Assembly: GCA_024362935.1 (NCBI GenBank)
Contig: JANCRA010000028.1
Location: 3,012,501 to 3,076,500 of the forward strand
From: Setophaga petechia
Taxonomy: Eukaryota > Chordata > Aves > Passeriformes > Parulidae
Direction of reading: 5' to 3'
Length of the DNA stretch: 64,000 nt
A program made the translations under genes and the position numbers. Numbering within the stretch: the stretch's first letter is position 1; every line of letters starts with the position of its first letter. Below the pieces are notes generated by a model that was given only the letters and a program-made list of their open reading frames with translations, did not search any database and was not told the DNA's origin. This document shows positions 31,780 through 43,596 of the stretch, one piece after another.

Positions 31780-32700
31780 GCACATTTCCTTTCTCATCCT
31801 CCTAATGAATAAAGGCTAATTAGAAATTTCTAATTTCCACTGTTTATATGAAGCACTTTTGCTTTATTTCCTTTTGATTCTGTTTCCAGAGCCCGTCGGA
31901 GTTCACCGAGCCCCGGTGCCTCTATGCAACAGGAAATACAATCAAATAAGGAAATTTGTGTAAACCTCAGGTTTGCAGGAGGAAGATGTGCTCCTGTGTG
32001 TGAATTGGCAATGAATGGGCTCTCATAATGTATTCCTCATTGCTTTCCTCTTCCTTTGCAGACAGTCAATACCCTGGAGAAAAGTTAATTAGATCCGCTT
32101 CACTCTGCTTGGTCCTGGAGGCTGAATGCAGGGGAGAGGGAAATCCCAGCAAAGCAAATTGACTCCATTAGAGTAAGAGACCACTGAACAATTGCTGCCA
32201 TTGTGTGTGATCACACAGGATGATCCACTTGAAAAGCAAGCGTGAAAATGTTAAGACAATGACTTAAAAATATTTGTGCAAAATCTCAGCTCAGAAGCAG
32301 AATGCGAGTGGCAGCTTAAAAGGAGCTGTTTTTAAAGGCCCTGGCATCCTCAGTGTGCTTGCAGAGCTTTGTGTCCCTGTGTGGAGAGGTTTGAAGCCAC
32401 TCATTGCAATTATGAAGTATCTCTAAGTAAGCATTTGCATTTCAAACTAATGAAGGTGATGGTGTGTACAAAGCGTGTGTACTCCTGGCTGTATTGGTGG
32501 AATGGATAGAAAATGTACAATAAAACCACACTGCATGGAGGGTGTTCCTGAAGGCTGCTTGGAAAGCTGAGAATTTGGGAATGCCCACCTCTGGTTCAGC
32601 TTCCCTTGCAGCAAGCAGTGATTTTGTCAGCCCAGAATCACAGTATTCATCTGCTGTATTTAATTAGATAATCCTTTAGGTATGGACTGGCCAGCTTGGA
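31780..32700. other. Candidate conserved non-coding or exonic block
   Basis: Repeat-free. 31889 ends a good acceptor-like TTTTGATTCTGTTTCCAG, followed by a CpG-dense patch (four CpGs in about 25 bp at 31894-31915). A second strong acceptor-like CTTTCCTCTTCCTTTGCAG ends near 32061. All frames after the first remain open for only a short distance and no protein is recognised. It could hold a non-coding exon or a regulatory element. Confidence 0.3.
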
Positions 32701-34142
32701 GATCAGCTTTGGAGTTTGATTAGGACCTACAGAACAGCTCTCTGTATCAAAACTCCCAGCTGCATTTTTATTTAACCAGCAGATTTCACATCAAGCTCCA
32801 AATCAGGACCTCATGGGACCTGTGCAAACACCTTGTCAAATCCCAGCTGGCTGTTGTTGACCTGGCTACACTTGAGGTGAACAAATATCAAAATGAGGGA
32901 AACTTGTCTCAAGTAATTAAGGAAATCAGTGGAAAAAACTCAGCTCCTGAATTGCACCAGCCCCCCTCAGCTGCCTTTCCTTCCTGGCTGTTGTGCAGTG
33001 CAAAATACACAAAATATACTTTATAGGGCAGAAGAGTCTTTCTCTATGAGAACAAACTTCATCTGGGACTTTGGTGTGATCAGATCAAAGACCATTTTAA
33101 AATGTTTTTTCACACCTTAAAAGCCAAGTGCATCCAGGTACCAGGGAGGTTCTCAAGGAGCTGCCTGCAAGTACCAGAACTCATTAGGAGAGAGGAGCTG
33201 AGAGCAATTTTAACCAGATTTGACACAGGGCCAGAAGTCTCAGAGACACTTAACTCCTACCAGTGTTGTAACTTGGGCCATGACTTGTAGAAAAATGTCA
33301 GCTGAAGCCCAGGGACTGTGTCACAGTCGAGTGCAGGCTTGCTGGGAAAATCCAGGGGAGGAACTCAGCCTCTGGGAGTGCAATCCCATTAGAGACAATG
33401 AAATAAAACATTGCCTGAGAGGGACAAAGTGCTCACTGGTATTAAGAGGAAGTCATCTCTTATGAGATACTCAGAATATTTTACTGAAGCTCAGCACTGG
33501 GAAACTTTGTTATTTCTAGTCAGCTCCACCAAGGGGTAATGGAAATGGCCTTTGGGATTAATTGGAAATGATGGATGTTTGCCTGGTATAAAACACCTGG
33601 TGCAGACACAGAGCAAGAGGAATTGTGTGTCCAGCAGCTAAAGCTGAAGGGAGACCTTTCACCAGGAGACTCCACCCCAGCTTCTGCCCTGGACCCAGCA
33701 TTTTGGGTAAACACCATAAATTAACTCTTTGGAAGAGATGAGCTGGATGGCTCCAGAGAAAACAAATCACCTGAAAACACAATTCCTTGGATGCACAATA
33801 TACATGCTCTGCTCTCCCCTGATGTCACTGCTAATCCATCACCCTGCTCCATCTGCTGCCTGGGGCCAGCAGCTCCAGCTCCAGCCCTGGCTGAGCCTCC
33901 CCTCCCTCACCTGCAGCTCTCAGCAGAGCCATGCTGCCACCAGCACCTCTCCAGGCACATTTGGTACTTTTGCCTCTGGTTTTGAGCAAAATTCAGGCAC
34001 CTGTAATTCGTGATTGGTGTGACAAGTGTCCAAAGGGGGTACTGGATGACTCCAGTCCCATTGTGTTTCCAACCTGTTCTACCCCTTTCCCTCCCTTCCA
34101 GGAACAGAGATTCTCAGCACCTGCTTGGGTCTTTTATTTTTT
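32701..34142. other. Non-coding DNA, no gene seen
   Basis: No known repeat or gene is recognised. Short frames at 33102-33465 and 33729-34170 overlap others and show no domain. Confidence 0.4.
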
Positions 34143-34530
34143 ATGGAATCCCAGAATGATTTGGCTTTAAAGGAACAGTAAAGCTCCTCTTGTTCCACCT
34201 CCTGCCGTGGCAGGGACACCTTCCACCATCCCAGGCTGCTCCCAGCCCTGTCCAGCCTGGCCTTGGGCACTGCCAGGGATCCAGGGGCAGCCCCAGCTGC
34301 TCTGGGCACCCTGTGCCAGGGCCTGCCCACCCTCCCAGGGAGGAATTTCCCTCCCAATATCCCACCCAACCCTGCCTCTGGAAGTGGGAAGCCATTCCCT
34401 TTTCCTGTCAATCCAGGCCTTTGTCCCAAGTCCCTCTCCAGTATTCTTGGAGCCCCTTTAGAAACTGGAAGGGGCTCTAAGGTCTCCCCACAGCCTTCTC
34501 TTCTCTTCTCTAGGCTGATCTCAGCCAGCT
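34143..34530 (-). mobile_element. CR1 LINE 3' region
   Basis: Begins with the inverted tail GGAATCCCAGAATGATTTGG, then CTTCCACCATCCCAGGCTGC and CAGCTGCTCTGGGCACCCTG. It is the reverse-oriented relative of 27960-28197. The recognisable part is about 390 bp. Confidence 0.92.
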
Positions 34531-34539
34531 CTTCCAGCC

Positions 34540-34792
34540 TGTATCTTCTATACTTTATATATATAAAGCATCTTCTATACTATATATGTATATAAAGCAT
34601 ATATATTTAGATATACTTTTTATTATATAGAAATATATAAAATATTTATATTAATATAAATATATAAAATATTATATATAAATATATGACAATATAAATA
34701 ATGTATTATATATAAATATCTGTAATATATTTACATATAAAAGAAATATTTAATATATAAAAATAATATTTTTCATACACATACACACCACC

Positions 34793-34829
<37 letters not shown>

Positions 34830-34860
34830 ATATATATGTATTTATAGTATTTTTCTATAC
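34540..34860. repeat. AT-rich low-complexity with (TA)n(TG)n
   Basis: Starts at the 5' side of the CR1 fragment. It contains irregular ATATAAA sequence and a compound (TA)n then (TG)n run at about 34793-34841. TA and TG alternating purine-pyrimidine tracts are cruciform and Z-DNA candidates. Confidence 0.9.
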
Positions 34861-35662
34861 TTGATTTCCATCAAAGCTTTGTACCAGCAGCCACCAGCCC
34901 TCTGGAGTAAAATTACATCTTTATTTGTCTGAGTCCTTATTAGCAAAAGTTTCCAAATGCTTCTTGGAGGGCTGGAGCCCCAGCTCAGCAGTGCCTTCCC
35001 ACCCCTTGAGGGCAAACCCTGAAGATGCAGCTCCCTGGAAGGCAGCAGGGCCATTAGAAGAGCTGACTGCTTGCTTTTGCTGTTGTTTTCCAGAGCCAGG
35101 CACAAATATTCATTTCAAAAGGAACGCCGGAGGGCAGTCCTTAAGAAAATAAATAACCCACTCCAAACCTGAAAGGAAAGGCTGGGTGCTCTGGAACAAA
35201 CTCAGTCCTGGAGAACAGGGTGAAAAAGTACCATCACCCTCAGGCTCAGCTTTGCTTTTATCAAAGCTTTATGTTGTAGGGGATTATTTTAGTGTTTCTG
35301 GGTTTTCTTTCTCTCTCTTTTTTATTTTTTTTTTTATTTTGCTAGCAAGCCATCAGTTTCTTTTCTCATGCCTGCAAATCCTGCCTTGGAGAAGCAGTGT
35401 TTCTGGGCAGAGTTCAATAAAGAGAGAAACTGTTAGGATTATATTTGCACTTTCCATCTTGGCCTTTTACATTTCTGCTCTGCCATCAGGACACTGTGAT
35501 TCCCAAAGCTCATTTCCTCTAGAAACAGGCTCATCCCCTCTCAGGGCATTGCACACCATGAGCACAAGGTGAGCTGGCACTGTGGGGCACAGTCAGCCTC
35601 CCCAGAGCCCTGCTCCACGCCTGGATGTTCATGGGCCTGGCTCCAGCCATCCCTGAAGATGC
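34861..35662. other. Non-coding DNA, no gene seen
   Basis: Includes a T-rich run at about 35306-35342. The forward frame 35186-35572 crosses it and has no recognised domain. Confidence 0.4.
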
Positions 35663-35667
35663 CCTTT

Positions 35668-36323
35668 TGTCCTGGTTTGGAAAGCCAGGTGTCTGCTAAG
35701 GAGGGCAGGAGCCTCCCCTGAAATGGAAAATGTAAACCCCCTCCCTCTGAACTGCTATAAATTTTAAATTAAGGGGCTCTCAGGCAAAGACATGGGAGCA
35801 GGAATAACAGTTCTTTAATAGGGAAAAGAAAAAAATAAAAGGATAAAATAAACAATGCAGTAAACTAAACCAACACTGACAGAGTCAGAACCCAGCCTGA
35901 CACCCTGTGGGTCAGGCTGTTGGCAGCAGTGCCATTGGAAATGTGGCTCAGCCCTCCTGCAGTGTCAGGGCTGGTTCTGCTGGAGCAGGGATCCTGGAGA
36001 AGGATGGATTCTTGCTCTGAAGATCCAGGGGCAGAGGCAGCTGCTGTTCCTCTGGGGAATCCAGTGCAGAAGCCGTGCTGGTGTTCCAGAATCTCCAGAT
36101 TCTATCCAGGTAGGAATGCTTGGCTCCTCCCTCTGGGCTCACATCTCCCAATGGGATGCTGCAGTTCTTATCAGCCATGCAGGGACATTCAATGGCTGTT
36201 ATCAGCAGGTGTCCCCCCAGAAAGAGAAGTGGGTTTGGAAGAGATAAGGAAAACTGCCCACTGAAAGAAGACAACTGCCATACATGTGGCAAATAGATAC
36301 AATTTGCTTGACAGTCCAGGACA
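35668..36323 (+). mobile_element. Solo LTR, type D, copy 2
   Basis: Perfect 5-bp duplication CCTTT at 35663-35667 and 36324-36328. Begins TGTCCTGGTTTGG and ends CAGTCCAGGACA. Its last ~100 bp differ from the other type-D copies, ending in a TTTGCTTGACAG context instead of TTGCATTGCAATC, so it is a separate subfamily. Confidence 0.92.
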
Positions 36324-36328
36324 CCTTT

Positions 36329-37479
36329 CCCCTCCAAGGCTGACAACCCATCAGGTCTGTTTCTGGCATGGAGGATGTCACAAATATCACTTTTAAATTT
36401 CCATGTGTTCCCCAGCCCCTGGATTAGCAGGATGCTCTTGTGGTTTGCCCTTTCCAGCATGATGTGCCTTTATGGGCTCGTTCACCTCCTCCTCTCCCCC
36501 AGAGTCCCTCTGACCTCTGGGGAAAGGGATGCAACAGACAATAAAACCAGGAAATACTGGAAAGGTCGAATCATGCTATTACAATAAATTACCATAATTC
36601 AGAGTGTAAATCAGGCATTGCAATGATGATATGTTGCAAGACAGAGATTGGCATTGGACCTAAAAATGGGACAACATTAATGCAGTCTGAGGTCAAAGAG
36701 CTGCCTGGGAAATGGTGCACACTTTCTAACTAGACCCTTATCCCTGTAATCCTGTGATCTTCTGAGACTGTCACATCACTGGCTGATGGAGCAGCACAGT
36801 GATTTATTCTCCATACTAAAGACCTTAGAGCCAACAAGTGGGGGTAATTGGAAATTGAGATAGCAGCAGCACTGAGTAACCTTTAGTGCTTACTCAAGCC
36901 TCCTACAGCTCTCTGGCTGGGGAGGGTGGCACTTCTGCCCTGCAATGGGGTGGCATCTTCTGCAAGGGGACACTTAATGCAATAATAACAACTCAGGGCA
37001 GCCCCACAGGGGTGGCAGCAGGTCCTGCTGTGCAGGGCTGGGGGCTGTGCTGGTGCCTCCTTCCCACCTTTGAGGAAGAGAATCTACATTCCTCTCCAGT
37101 GCTCACACCTGCAGCTCCTGCCAAGGTACTGCTCCCAAGGGGCAGAGAAACCTCCTCTCACCAGGAGATTGTAACCTGGGGGTGTCAGCAGCGAGATCTG
37201 CACCAAAATGAGCTTCCTCCCTCGTGCCAGGCAGCTGATGTCTTTGATAAACCCAAAATATCAGCAAGGACAAGAGTGCTGCTGCTCCACTTACCAAGGG
37301 ACAGTAACTGCTGGTGGCAAAAAATCTGCTGCCCCTCTTCTCTCTGGTTATTATCAGGGGAGGGGGAAAAAGAGAACAATGAAGTGGCTGATTTTCCACA
37401 GCAGCAGCAGCAGCCAACAAGTATTTTAATCCACGAGTCACTCAGCTGCAGAAACCTCCTGTTCTGAAAGGATTTTCCA
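36329..37479. other. Non-coding DNA, no gene seen
   Basis: The 193-residue forward frame 36886-37467 has no recognisable domain and is overlapped on the other strand. A short CAGCAGCAGCAG run lies at about 37400-37411. Confidence 0.4.
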
Positions 37480-38100
37480 TCTTTTAAAATTTTCTATATC
37501 CCAGTAAAGCTCTCTCATTTCACACAGATTAAGAGTTAATTCAGGTCAAATAAGGATTAATTAGTCTGTGTAAACCAGCCCCAGACACTGATGCGCTGGA
37601 GATCTTTTTTAAATTAGTTGCTGTTACTGTAAGTCTGTATCTTCTGATGGCAAGACCTCTGGTGTATTATAAATTTGCAATCAGGTACCCCACGGGATGT
37701 GAGATGAGGGAAAATGTCAGTCTTAACAGTGTTTAAATCCCTCCTGCCGCTGAACTGCAGCCTCTTTCAAATTAGGTCCTGTTGGCAAAATCAGATAAAG
37801 AGATGGAAATAAATGATGTGAACAAAGGTCATCAAAGAGTATCATTTAAATTGTTATTGACTGTGGGCACACAAAAAAAAAGCACAGCATGAAAACATAC
37901 TTAATAAGAGGAGATAATAGGACCATGGAGACAGGTCTTTCTGATTCAGAGGAGAAACATCAAACAGTTGGTGTGTTTGTGTATGCTTTTTCATCTGGTT
38001 TACAGGTAAGGGGGGGATTAATCCAGAATATATTTCGCAGCCCAGGCCAAACCCTTTGATATGCCATATGCACTAACATCAGAGATGATTTGTTCAGACC
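37480..38100. other. Candidate conserved non-coding block
   Basis: No repeats. Strings such as CAAATTAGGTCCTGTTGGCA, GAACAAAGGTCATCAAAGAG and TAATTAGTCTG occur in ordered AT-rich sequence, in the style of deeply conserved vertebrate enhancers. No coding frame persists. This is a judgement of appearance only. Confidence 0.3.
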
Positions 38101-38879
38101 TTATTGCAGGAGAGGAGCCCAAACCTGTTGCTGCTGGAGGGACTTCCAGGATCTCACAGTAATCTAAAAATATTGGCCAGAGTTGCCAAAAAATCCCAAG
38201 TGAGAAAACCTTTCAAACCAAGGCTCCTTCACCACTATGTAGTGATCTCCAAGCCATGGAGGGCTAAGAGATAAGGAAGGAAATAGATCTGGCTCCTGGA
38301 GATTTGTTGTGCAGCTTTAGGGATCAAAATCTGCTTGGGCACATCTCTGTGAGCTGGACCAGAGGTGGGCTGAAAAGGGTGAGGAATTTAAAAACTTTGG
38401 TCCAAAGCATCTCGAACTAAAGCATCACCATTTGGAGATTGCTGGGGTTTTAATCTCCTAGGTGGTTCAGAACTGTCCATTCTGGGTTTAGCCCAGGCTC
38501 TGTGCAGGCACATGGAGCAGGCTGGACACAGGGGCTGCACAGAGCCCCTGGGACAGGGTGGGGGCTCCTGCAGGGGCTGGGGGTGACACCCCAGCACTGT
38601 GCTCACCTTCCTGACCCCATCCCCCTTCATCCTCTGAGTCATCACGAGAGCTCTGCAAAGCAAACTCCTCTTCCCCACTGTTAAGCAGGGGCAGGTCAGG
38701 TGTGCAAATTTTCTTTCCAGTACACCAGTGTGATGCCTTAAGTTTTTAGCTTTTATATATTTCAGGTTCTGTACTGCATTAGTGTACAACTCTGAACTGG
38801 ATATAGAATTCTTGTTAGCTTTCTTCACATTTTGATCAGGCTAAACAATCCTTCTGGGCCTGGGAACCAAGGTCATCAT
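38101..38879. other. Non-coding DNA, no gene seen
   Basis: No repeat family is recognised. The minus-strand frame 38388-38828 shows no domain. Confidence 0.4.
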
Positions 38880-39151
38880 CACAGCCTCAGGTCTGAAAAG
38901 GGTAAACAAAAGTGAATCAGGGGGAGAACCAAACCAGGGGAATGTGACTTCATTACCTGAAGCTATAATAGGAGAATTAACCCAGATATGCAAACAGACC
39001 AAACTTGTAAGTGCCTGAAAAACTTGTGTTCATCTTGGGTGTAGTCTCTGCCAGGCTCTTGCAGTGCCCAAGGTGGATCCTTTAAGGCCTTTTAATAAAT
39101 CCCTACTTTATTTAATTCTGTCCAGCCTGTTCTAGGCACCCTCTCCAGGCA
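38880..39151 (+). mobile_element. LTR 3' part, probably ERVL-like
   Basis: AAGGCCTTTTAATAAATCCC then TACTTTATTTAATTCTGTCC is a polyadenylation region I associate with passerine LTRs. The element ends at CCAGGCA (39151). The left boundary is approximate, and no target duplication was found. Confidence 0.55.
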
Positions 39152-39705
39152 TGTGGTGGACACAGAATGGGCCAAGGCTTCCTACAGCCCACAGCTCACC
39201 CTGGGAGATGTCACCAGGGATGGAAAGGCAGCAATTAAAAGCAAAGATCCTTCAGAATGAAGTCCTGCTGGTGAGAAGAGCTGACACACCAGTCTGGCTG
39301 TTAATGCACCTCTGCAATCACTCAGTGCTGTCCTGCTGGGGGTGCAGCCCCTGGAAAGGACAGGAAGAGCCATTCCAGACAGGAATTTGCAACACTTCTC
39401 CAGACCTCTCTCCTCTTCCCCAGAGTGGGGAAGGCATTCATTTCCACAGCTTGTCTGCAAATTCTTGCATTTATCTTGGAAACAGGCCCAGTCTAGGAGA
39501 GAGACCAAAAGACTTTTGTGCTTTGGAGACTTTCTAATCTGATCAGGACAGGAGAGCAGAGGCAAATGCTTGTGTAAGGTGGATGCACATTCAGCCCTGG
39601 ATGTGACCTGAGGAGCTGGGGAAGCTGAGAGAGGACTGGGGAAGGAACAGGATCTGAACAGTCCATTTAAAAATGGCAGATAAAATTCAGAAACACCACC
39701 ATGAG
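39152..39705. other. Non-coding DNA, no gene seen
   Basis: The overlapping frames at 39151-39565 on both strands have no domain. Confidence 0.4.
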
Positions 39706-39905
39706 GCAGGAATACTCATGGTGGAGCCAGCTGTCCACACCAGGCTCAGCTCACTGGAAAAACACCACAGAAATGGCCAACAATCTCTTGGTACAAGGTC
39801 TTTTAAACCTAAACTATCCAATTAAGAACTGACACCTAGATTATTTCCCTTTTAACCCAATAACTGATCCCAAAGAGCCCACAGTGCTGACTGCCACCAC
39901 TACAC
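39706..39905 (-). mobile_element. LTR fragment, type C
   Basis: The reverse complement matches 50990-51160: both carry CAGTTATTGGGTTAAAAGGG, TGTCAGTTCTTAATTGGATA and ACCTTGTACCAAGAGATTG on the element strand. Neither end of the LTR is preserved, so it is an internal fragment of about 200 bp. Confidence 0.8.
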
Positions 39906-41326
39906 TGACAGTGTGAGGCTGCAGGAGCTGCACCAGATGCACTGAACCACCAAAGCCAGGCCTGCAAGAAAGCTGGGACTGAGATGCCACTGGAGCAGCA
40001 CCTCAGCAGCTCACAGAGGCTTTTTGTCCTCAGGTTGTAGAAAGAAGCCACTTCCCTTTGTTTTGCCTGCAAAGACAATGGGAAAAGCATTTGGCTTTTC
40101 AAAGCCAGCCTGGGTGATGACAAGAGTTTGTGACACTGGAACTTGTTATTCAGAAAGAGCACATGAGAGCCTTTTCATCTTGAAAACAAGGAATATTGCT
40201 GCTCTGGAGAAGGCAGAGCCCAGCCTGGCAGGCAGTGCCTGTGGATGCCTCCCCCTGAGCAGATTGCAGCAAAGATGAATGCCCTGGATTGGAAAAGCTC
40301 TCTCCTGAGATTTTTTGTGGTTGAACACCAGATTTGGCTTCAGGAGAAGGAGGTTCTATTCTGTCTCTGATAGCACAGGCAAGCTTTTCCTTTCTGCCCT
40401 GGGATGCTGTTCCAGACAAGGAGTGGATGAATCCAGACATTTTATAGCCAGGTTTGCTGCAGTAACCCAGCCCTGGCAGGGAGGCTGGGGCATGCTTTGG
40501 TCTCCTATTGTGATTTAGGAGCCACTTCTCCTGCAGTGAGCCCTGCCAGCAAACAGAGCTCCACAGAGAGCAGCACCAAGGACCACTGGAATTTTATCCC
40601 CTACAAACCCTTGTTTTGCAAAATGAGGGAATGATTCCTTTTCCTCTGCTTACAGAGATTTTAACCCTTCCTTGTGGGTCTCCCTCCCAGATATGCCATG
40701 GCTCCTGGCACAGGCAGCTGCCCTTGGACACCTCCAGACTACAGCAAAACCTGAGCAGCCATAAAGACACTACAGCTGAAGTGGGAAAAGGGTTGATTGG
40801 AGAGAGACTTTACAAAGGAGATGTGAAGTTGTTTCCTTGCCCTTCAGGACCATGTCTACACGAGCCAATTTAACACCTATTACCACAAGTATTAGCTCAG
40901 CAAGGCTCAGGTATTTCCATGGAGCTAAACTCCATCCCTGAGCTGGCATTTCTTTTCCTTGCTCCAGCTGAGCCATGCACTCATTGAGGGGGGTACAGCC
41001 TTTATCATCCTCCCAGCCTCCTGGGGCTTTCCAAACCCAGCTGCCAGCCAAAGCAAGCTGCCCGTGGCTCCATACACAGAGTGTCAGGAAATGTTGGCTC
41101 ATCCCTGGCAGCAGGGCCGTGGGTGCTGGGGCTGGGCAGGGACAGAGGCAGCCAGGTGTGAGTCTGGGCCTTACACAGGGACTGGGGGAGCCCCAGTGAG
41201 CCCCTGGTGGTGCCACAGCACCCCCAGCGTGGGCAGAGGAGATTTTAGAGCCTGTCTGTTGGTTTTACTCCCAGCAGTAACTTGGAAAGGCACCAAGGCA
41301 GCTCCACAATTGCTGTCCTTGGATGT
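39906..41326. other. Non-coding DNA, no gene seen
   Basis: No repeat or gene is recognised. Numerous short frames on both strands overlap. Confidence 0.4.
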
Positions 41327-41960
41327 GCCCTCATCACACCAGTGCACAGAGCACTCAGATGGCACCTGAGGGCAGGGAGGACAGGCCACATGTCCCCAGC
41401 TTTTCCCCAGCTACTCTGCAGATCAGGCTCCTGCTGCAGACATATTATATTTTTGTACAGAAGCAAAAATAATTTTTTAAATTTTTATTTATTTTTATAT
41501 TATAAAAATATTTTTAAATTTTGTTTTTTATAAAATATAATATGCAGACATTATATATGCATATATAATATAATATAATATAATATAATTCATATAATAT
41601 ATAAAATATAAGCCCTCATCACACCAGTGCACAGAGCACTCAGGTGGCACCTGAGGGCAGGGAGGACAGACCATATGTCCCCAGCCTTTCCCCAGATACC
41701 CTGCAGGTCAGGGTTCTGCTGCAAACATATTATATTTTTGCACAGAAGCAAAAAAACCTATTTATTTTTATATTTATTTATTTATTTATTTATTTTTATA
41801 TTATAAAAATAAAATGATTTTAAATTTTTTTATATAAAATATAATAAGTGGACATTATATATGCATGTATAATATAATAAAATATAATATAAAATAAAGT
41901 ATAAAATATAATAATAAAATATGAAATAAAATAAAATAAAATAAAATATGCAGATATTAT
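41327..41960 (+). repeat. Tandem duplication of about 286 bp with AT tails
   Basis: CCCTCATCACACCAGTGCAC starts at 41327 and again at 41613, and the next 140 bp match closely, down to ATTATATTTTTG(T/C)ACAGAAGC. Each copy is followed by AT-rich sequence with ATTATATATGCATATATAAT-type palindromes, and a third degenerate tail lies near 41950. Confidence 0.9.
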
Positions 41961-42524
41961 TTATGCATATATATTTTTTTGGCATAGAAGATACCAGAGT
42001 GGAGAGTTCAGCACTCCTGAAATGTGGGGCAAAGAGCTCAAAGTGCTCACCAGCAGTCATCAGGAAGCATTTGGATAATTTAGTCTGTGTGAGCCATGGC
42101 TGTCCCTGTAGCCCACTGCCCATCAGCCCCACAGGACATCCTGTTAGAGCTCAGGATTATCCCAGTCCTCTCCCCAGAGGAGGAGCTGCCAAGGAGCTGC
42201 TCAGAGGGGAAGGCACAAGCTGCCTGCTTGCTGCTGCACAGGACTCAGTCTCCTGCACCCCCATAGGTCATCTCCAGACTTCTAAAAATTGTTTTTAATG
42301 ACTCATATCATGTCCTTCAGATGAGGCATTAAGCCAGGCTTCCTGGAGGGTACCGAAGTGGAATTTTATGGCTGCACAACAGTTTTTCAAAAGCAAAAAG
42401 GATGCAGCAGCACTGGAGCAGAGTCAGGGGCAGCACCTGACTCTCTCCATCAAGCAAGATAAAGCAGGACACTGTGCCTGGAGTGCTGCTGGCACCATGG
42501 GAGGCACAGCTCCCCCCTGCCCCT
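41961..42524. other. Non-coding DNA, no gene seen
   Basis: Single-copy-looking until the direct-repeat block. No gene is recognised. Confidence 0.4.
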
Positions 42525-43001
42525 GCACACAGACAGCTCATGCAAGGGGAAATTGTGTCATATTCATGAGAGGCTTCCTCAGCAGGCACAGCCCCATCTC
42601 ATTCCCAGGTTGTTTCATCTTCAGCAGCGTTGTGCAGGCATGGGGAGATTTGAGAATTGCAGCCTTTGCCCCCTGCATTGCCAGAGGAGCAGCTTTCTGC
42701 TGCCCTGCATGGCCAGAGGGAGCCCAGGCCCATCTGCAGCAGCCCTGGAGCTGCAGAGGAAAACTCCCCCCTTGTGCAGGATCCCTGCTCCAGCAGAACC
42801 ACAGCTGGCACTGCAGGAGGGCTGAGCCCCCCTGGGATGGGGCTGGGACACCCCCCTGGCACACAGGCAGCTCATGCAAGGGTAAATTGTGTTGTCATAT
42901 TCATGAGAGGCACAGCCCTCAAAGGCTGCAATTCCCAAATCTCCCAGATTATTTTATCTTCAGTAGTGTTGTGCAGGCATGGGGAGATTTGAGAAATGCA
43001 A
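42525..43001 (+). repeat. Direct repeats flanking a copied LTR piece
   Basis: Unit 1 (42525-42661) and unit 2 (42859-43001) share GCACACAG(A/G)CAGCTCATGC, CATATTCATGAGAGGC and GTGCAGGCATGGGGAGATTT but differ by several indels (about 85% alike). Between them is 42659-42867, a piece of type-D LTR interior. Confidence 0.8.
42659..42867 (-). mobile_element. 209-bp interior piece of a type-D LTR
   Basis: Matches 46787-46996 with a single mismatch. It has neither LTR end, so it did not arrive by ordinary integration. The junctions share short homology with the surrounding repeats (GCA at left, GCACACAG at right). Confidence 0.85.
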
Positions 43002-43003
43002 CA

Positions 43004-43591
43004 AGTCTCCCTGAGCTGAACACAGCTGTGTTTGGGTAAAGGCTATCTGAACAAACCAGGAATTGCCACCATTTCATTTCTGAGGAGAGGAGCTGACTCT
43101 GTGAGCACTGGGTATCATTGAGCACTTCAAGCAGCCCCCCAAAGCCAAAGGGAGACTGTAGGTGCCATTCATCCAGCAGGCAGCACCAGGAGCTGCCCCT
43201 CCTCCCCTGCCCGGCAGCGTGGAGCCAGAGCAAATAACAGCAATAACACAGGGCTGTAAACCCAGGCAGAAAGCAGACATCTGTTGCCCATCAGATATTA
43301 CACCTTGGTGACCATGCAGCTCAGGAAGTATGAAAGTGATTACTTATACTCTGACAGCAGCACATCAATGGGGAGCTTTGTGCTGCAGCCTGGCAAGGCA
43401 GAGCCAAGGCAGCAGCAGGAGGAGTCACCCCTCAGCTGGGAGGGTGTGACAGCTGTGGCACAGAGCTGCAGCCTGGCCAGGAGCACAGGGACCCTCTCAG
43501 GTGGCCCTGGTGTCACCTGCAGGGCTAGGGCAGCCCAGCCTCACCTGGCTCAGGTTGTGTCTCCAGCATCAAACCCTGACACCAACACAAA
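43004..43591. other. Non-coding DNA, no gene seen
   Basis: No repeat or gene is recognised before LTR type E. Confidence 0.4.
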
Positions 43592-43596
43592 CATTC

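Noticed and set aside
34190..34595. Related frames at 27947, 34190, 47364 and 60764 as a protein family
   Set aside because: All lie in the CR1 3' region, downstream of where LINE coding sequence ends.
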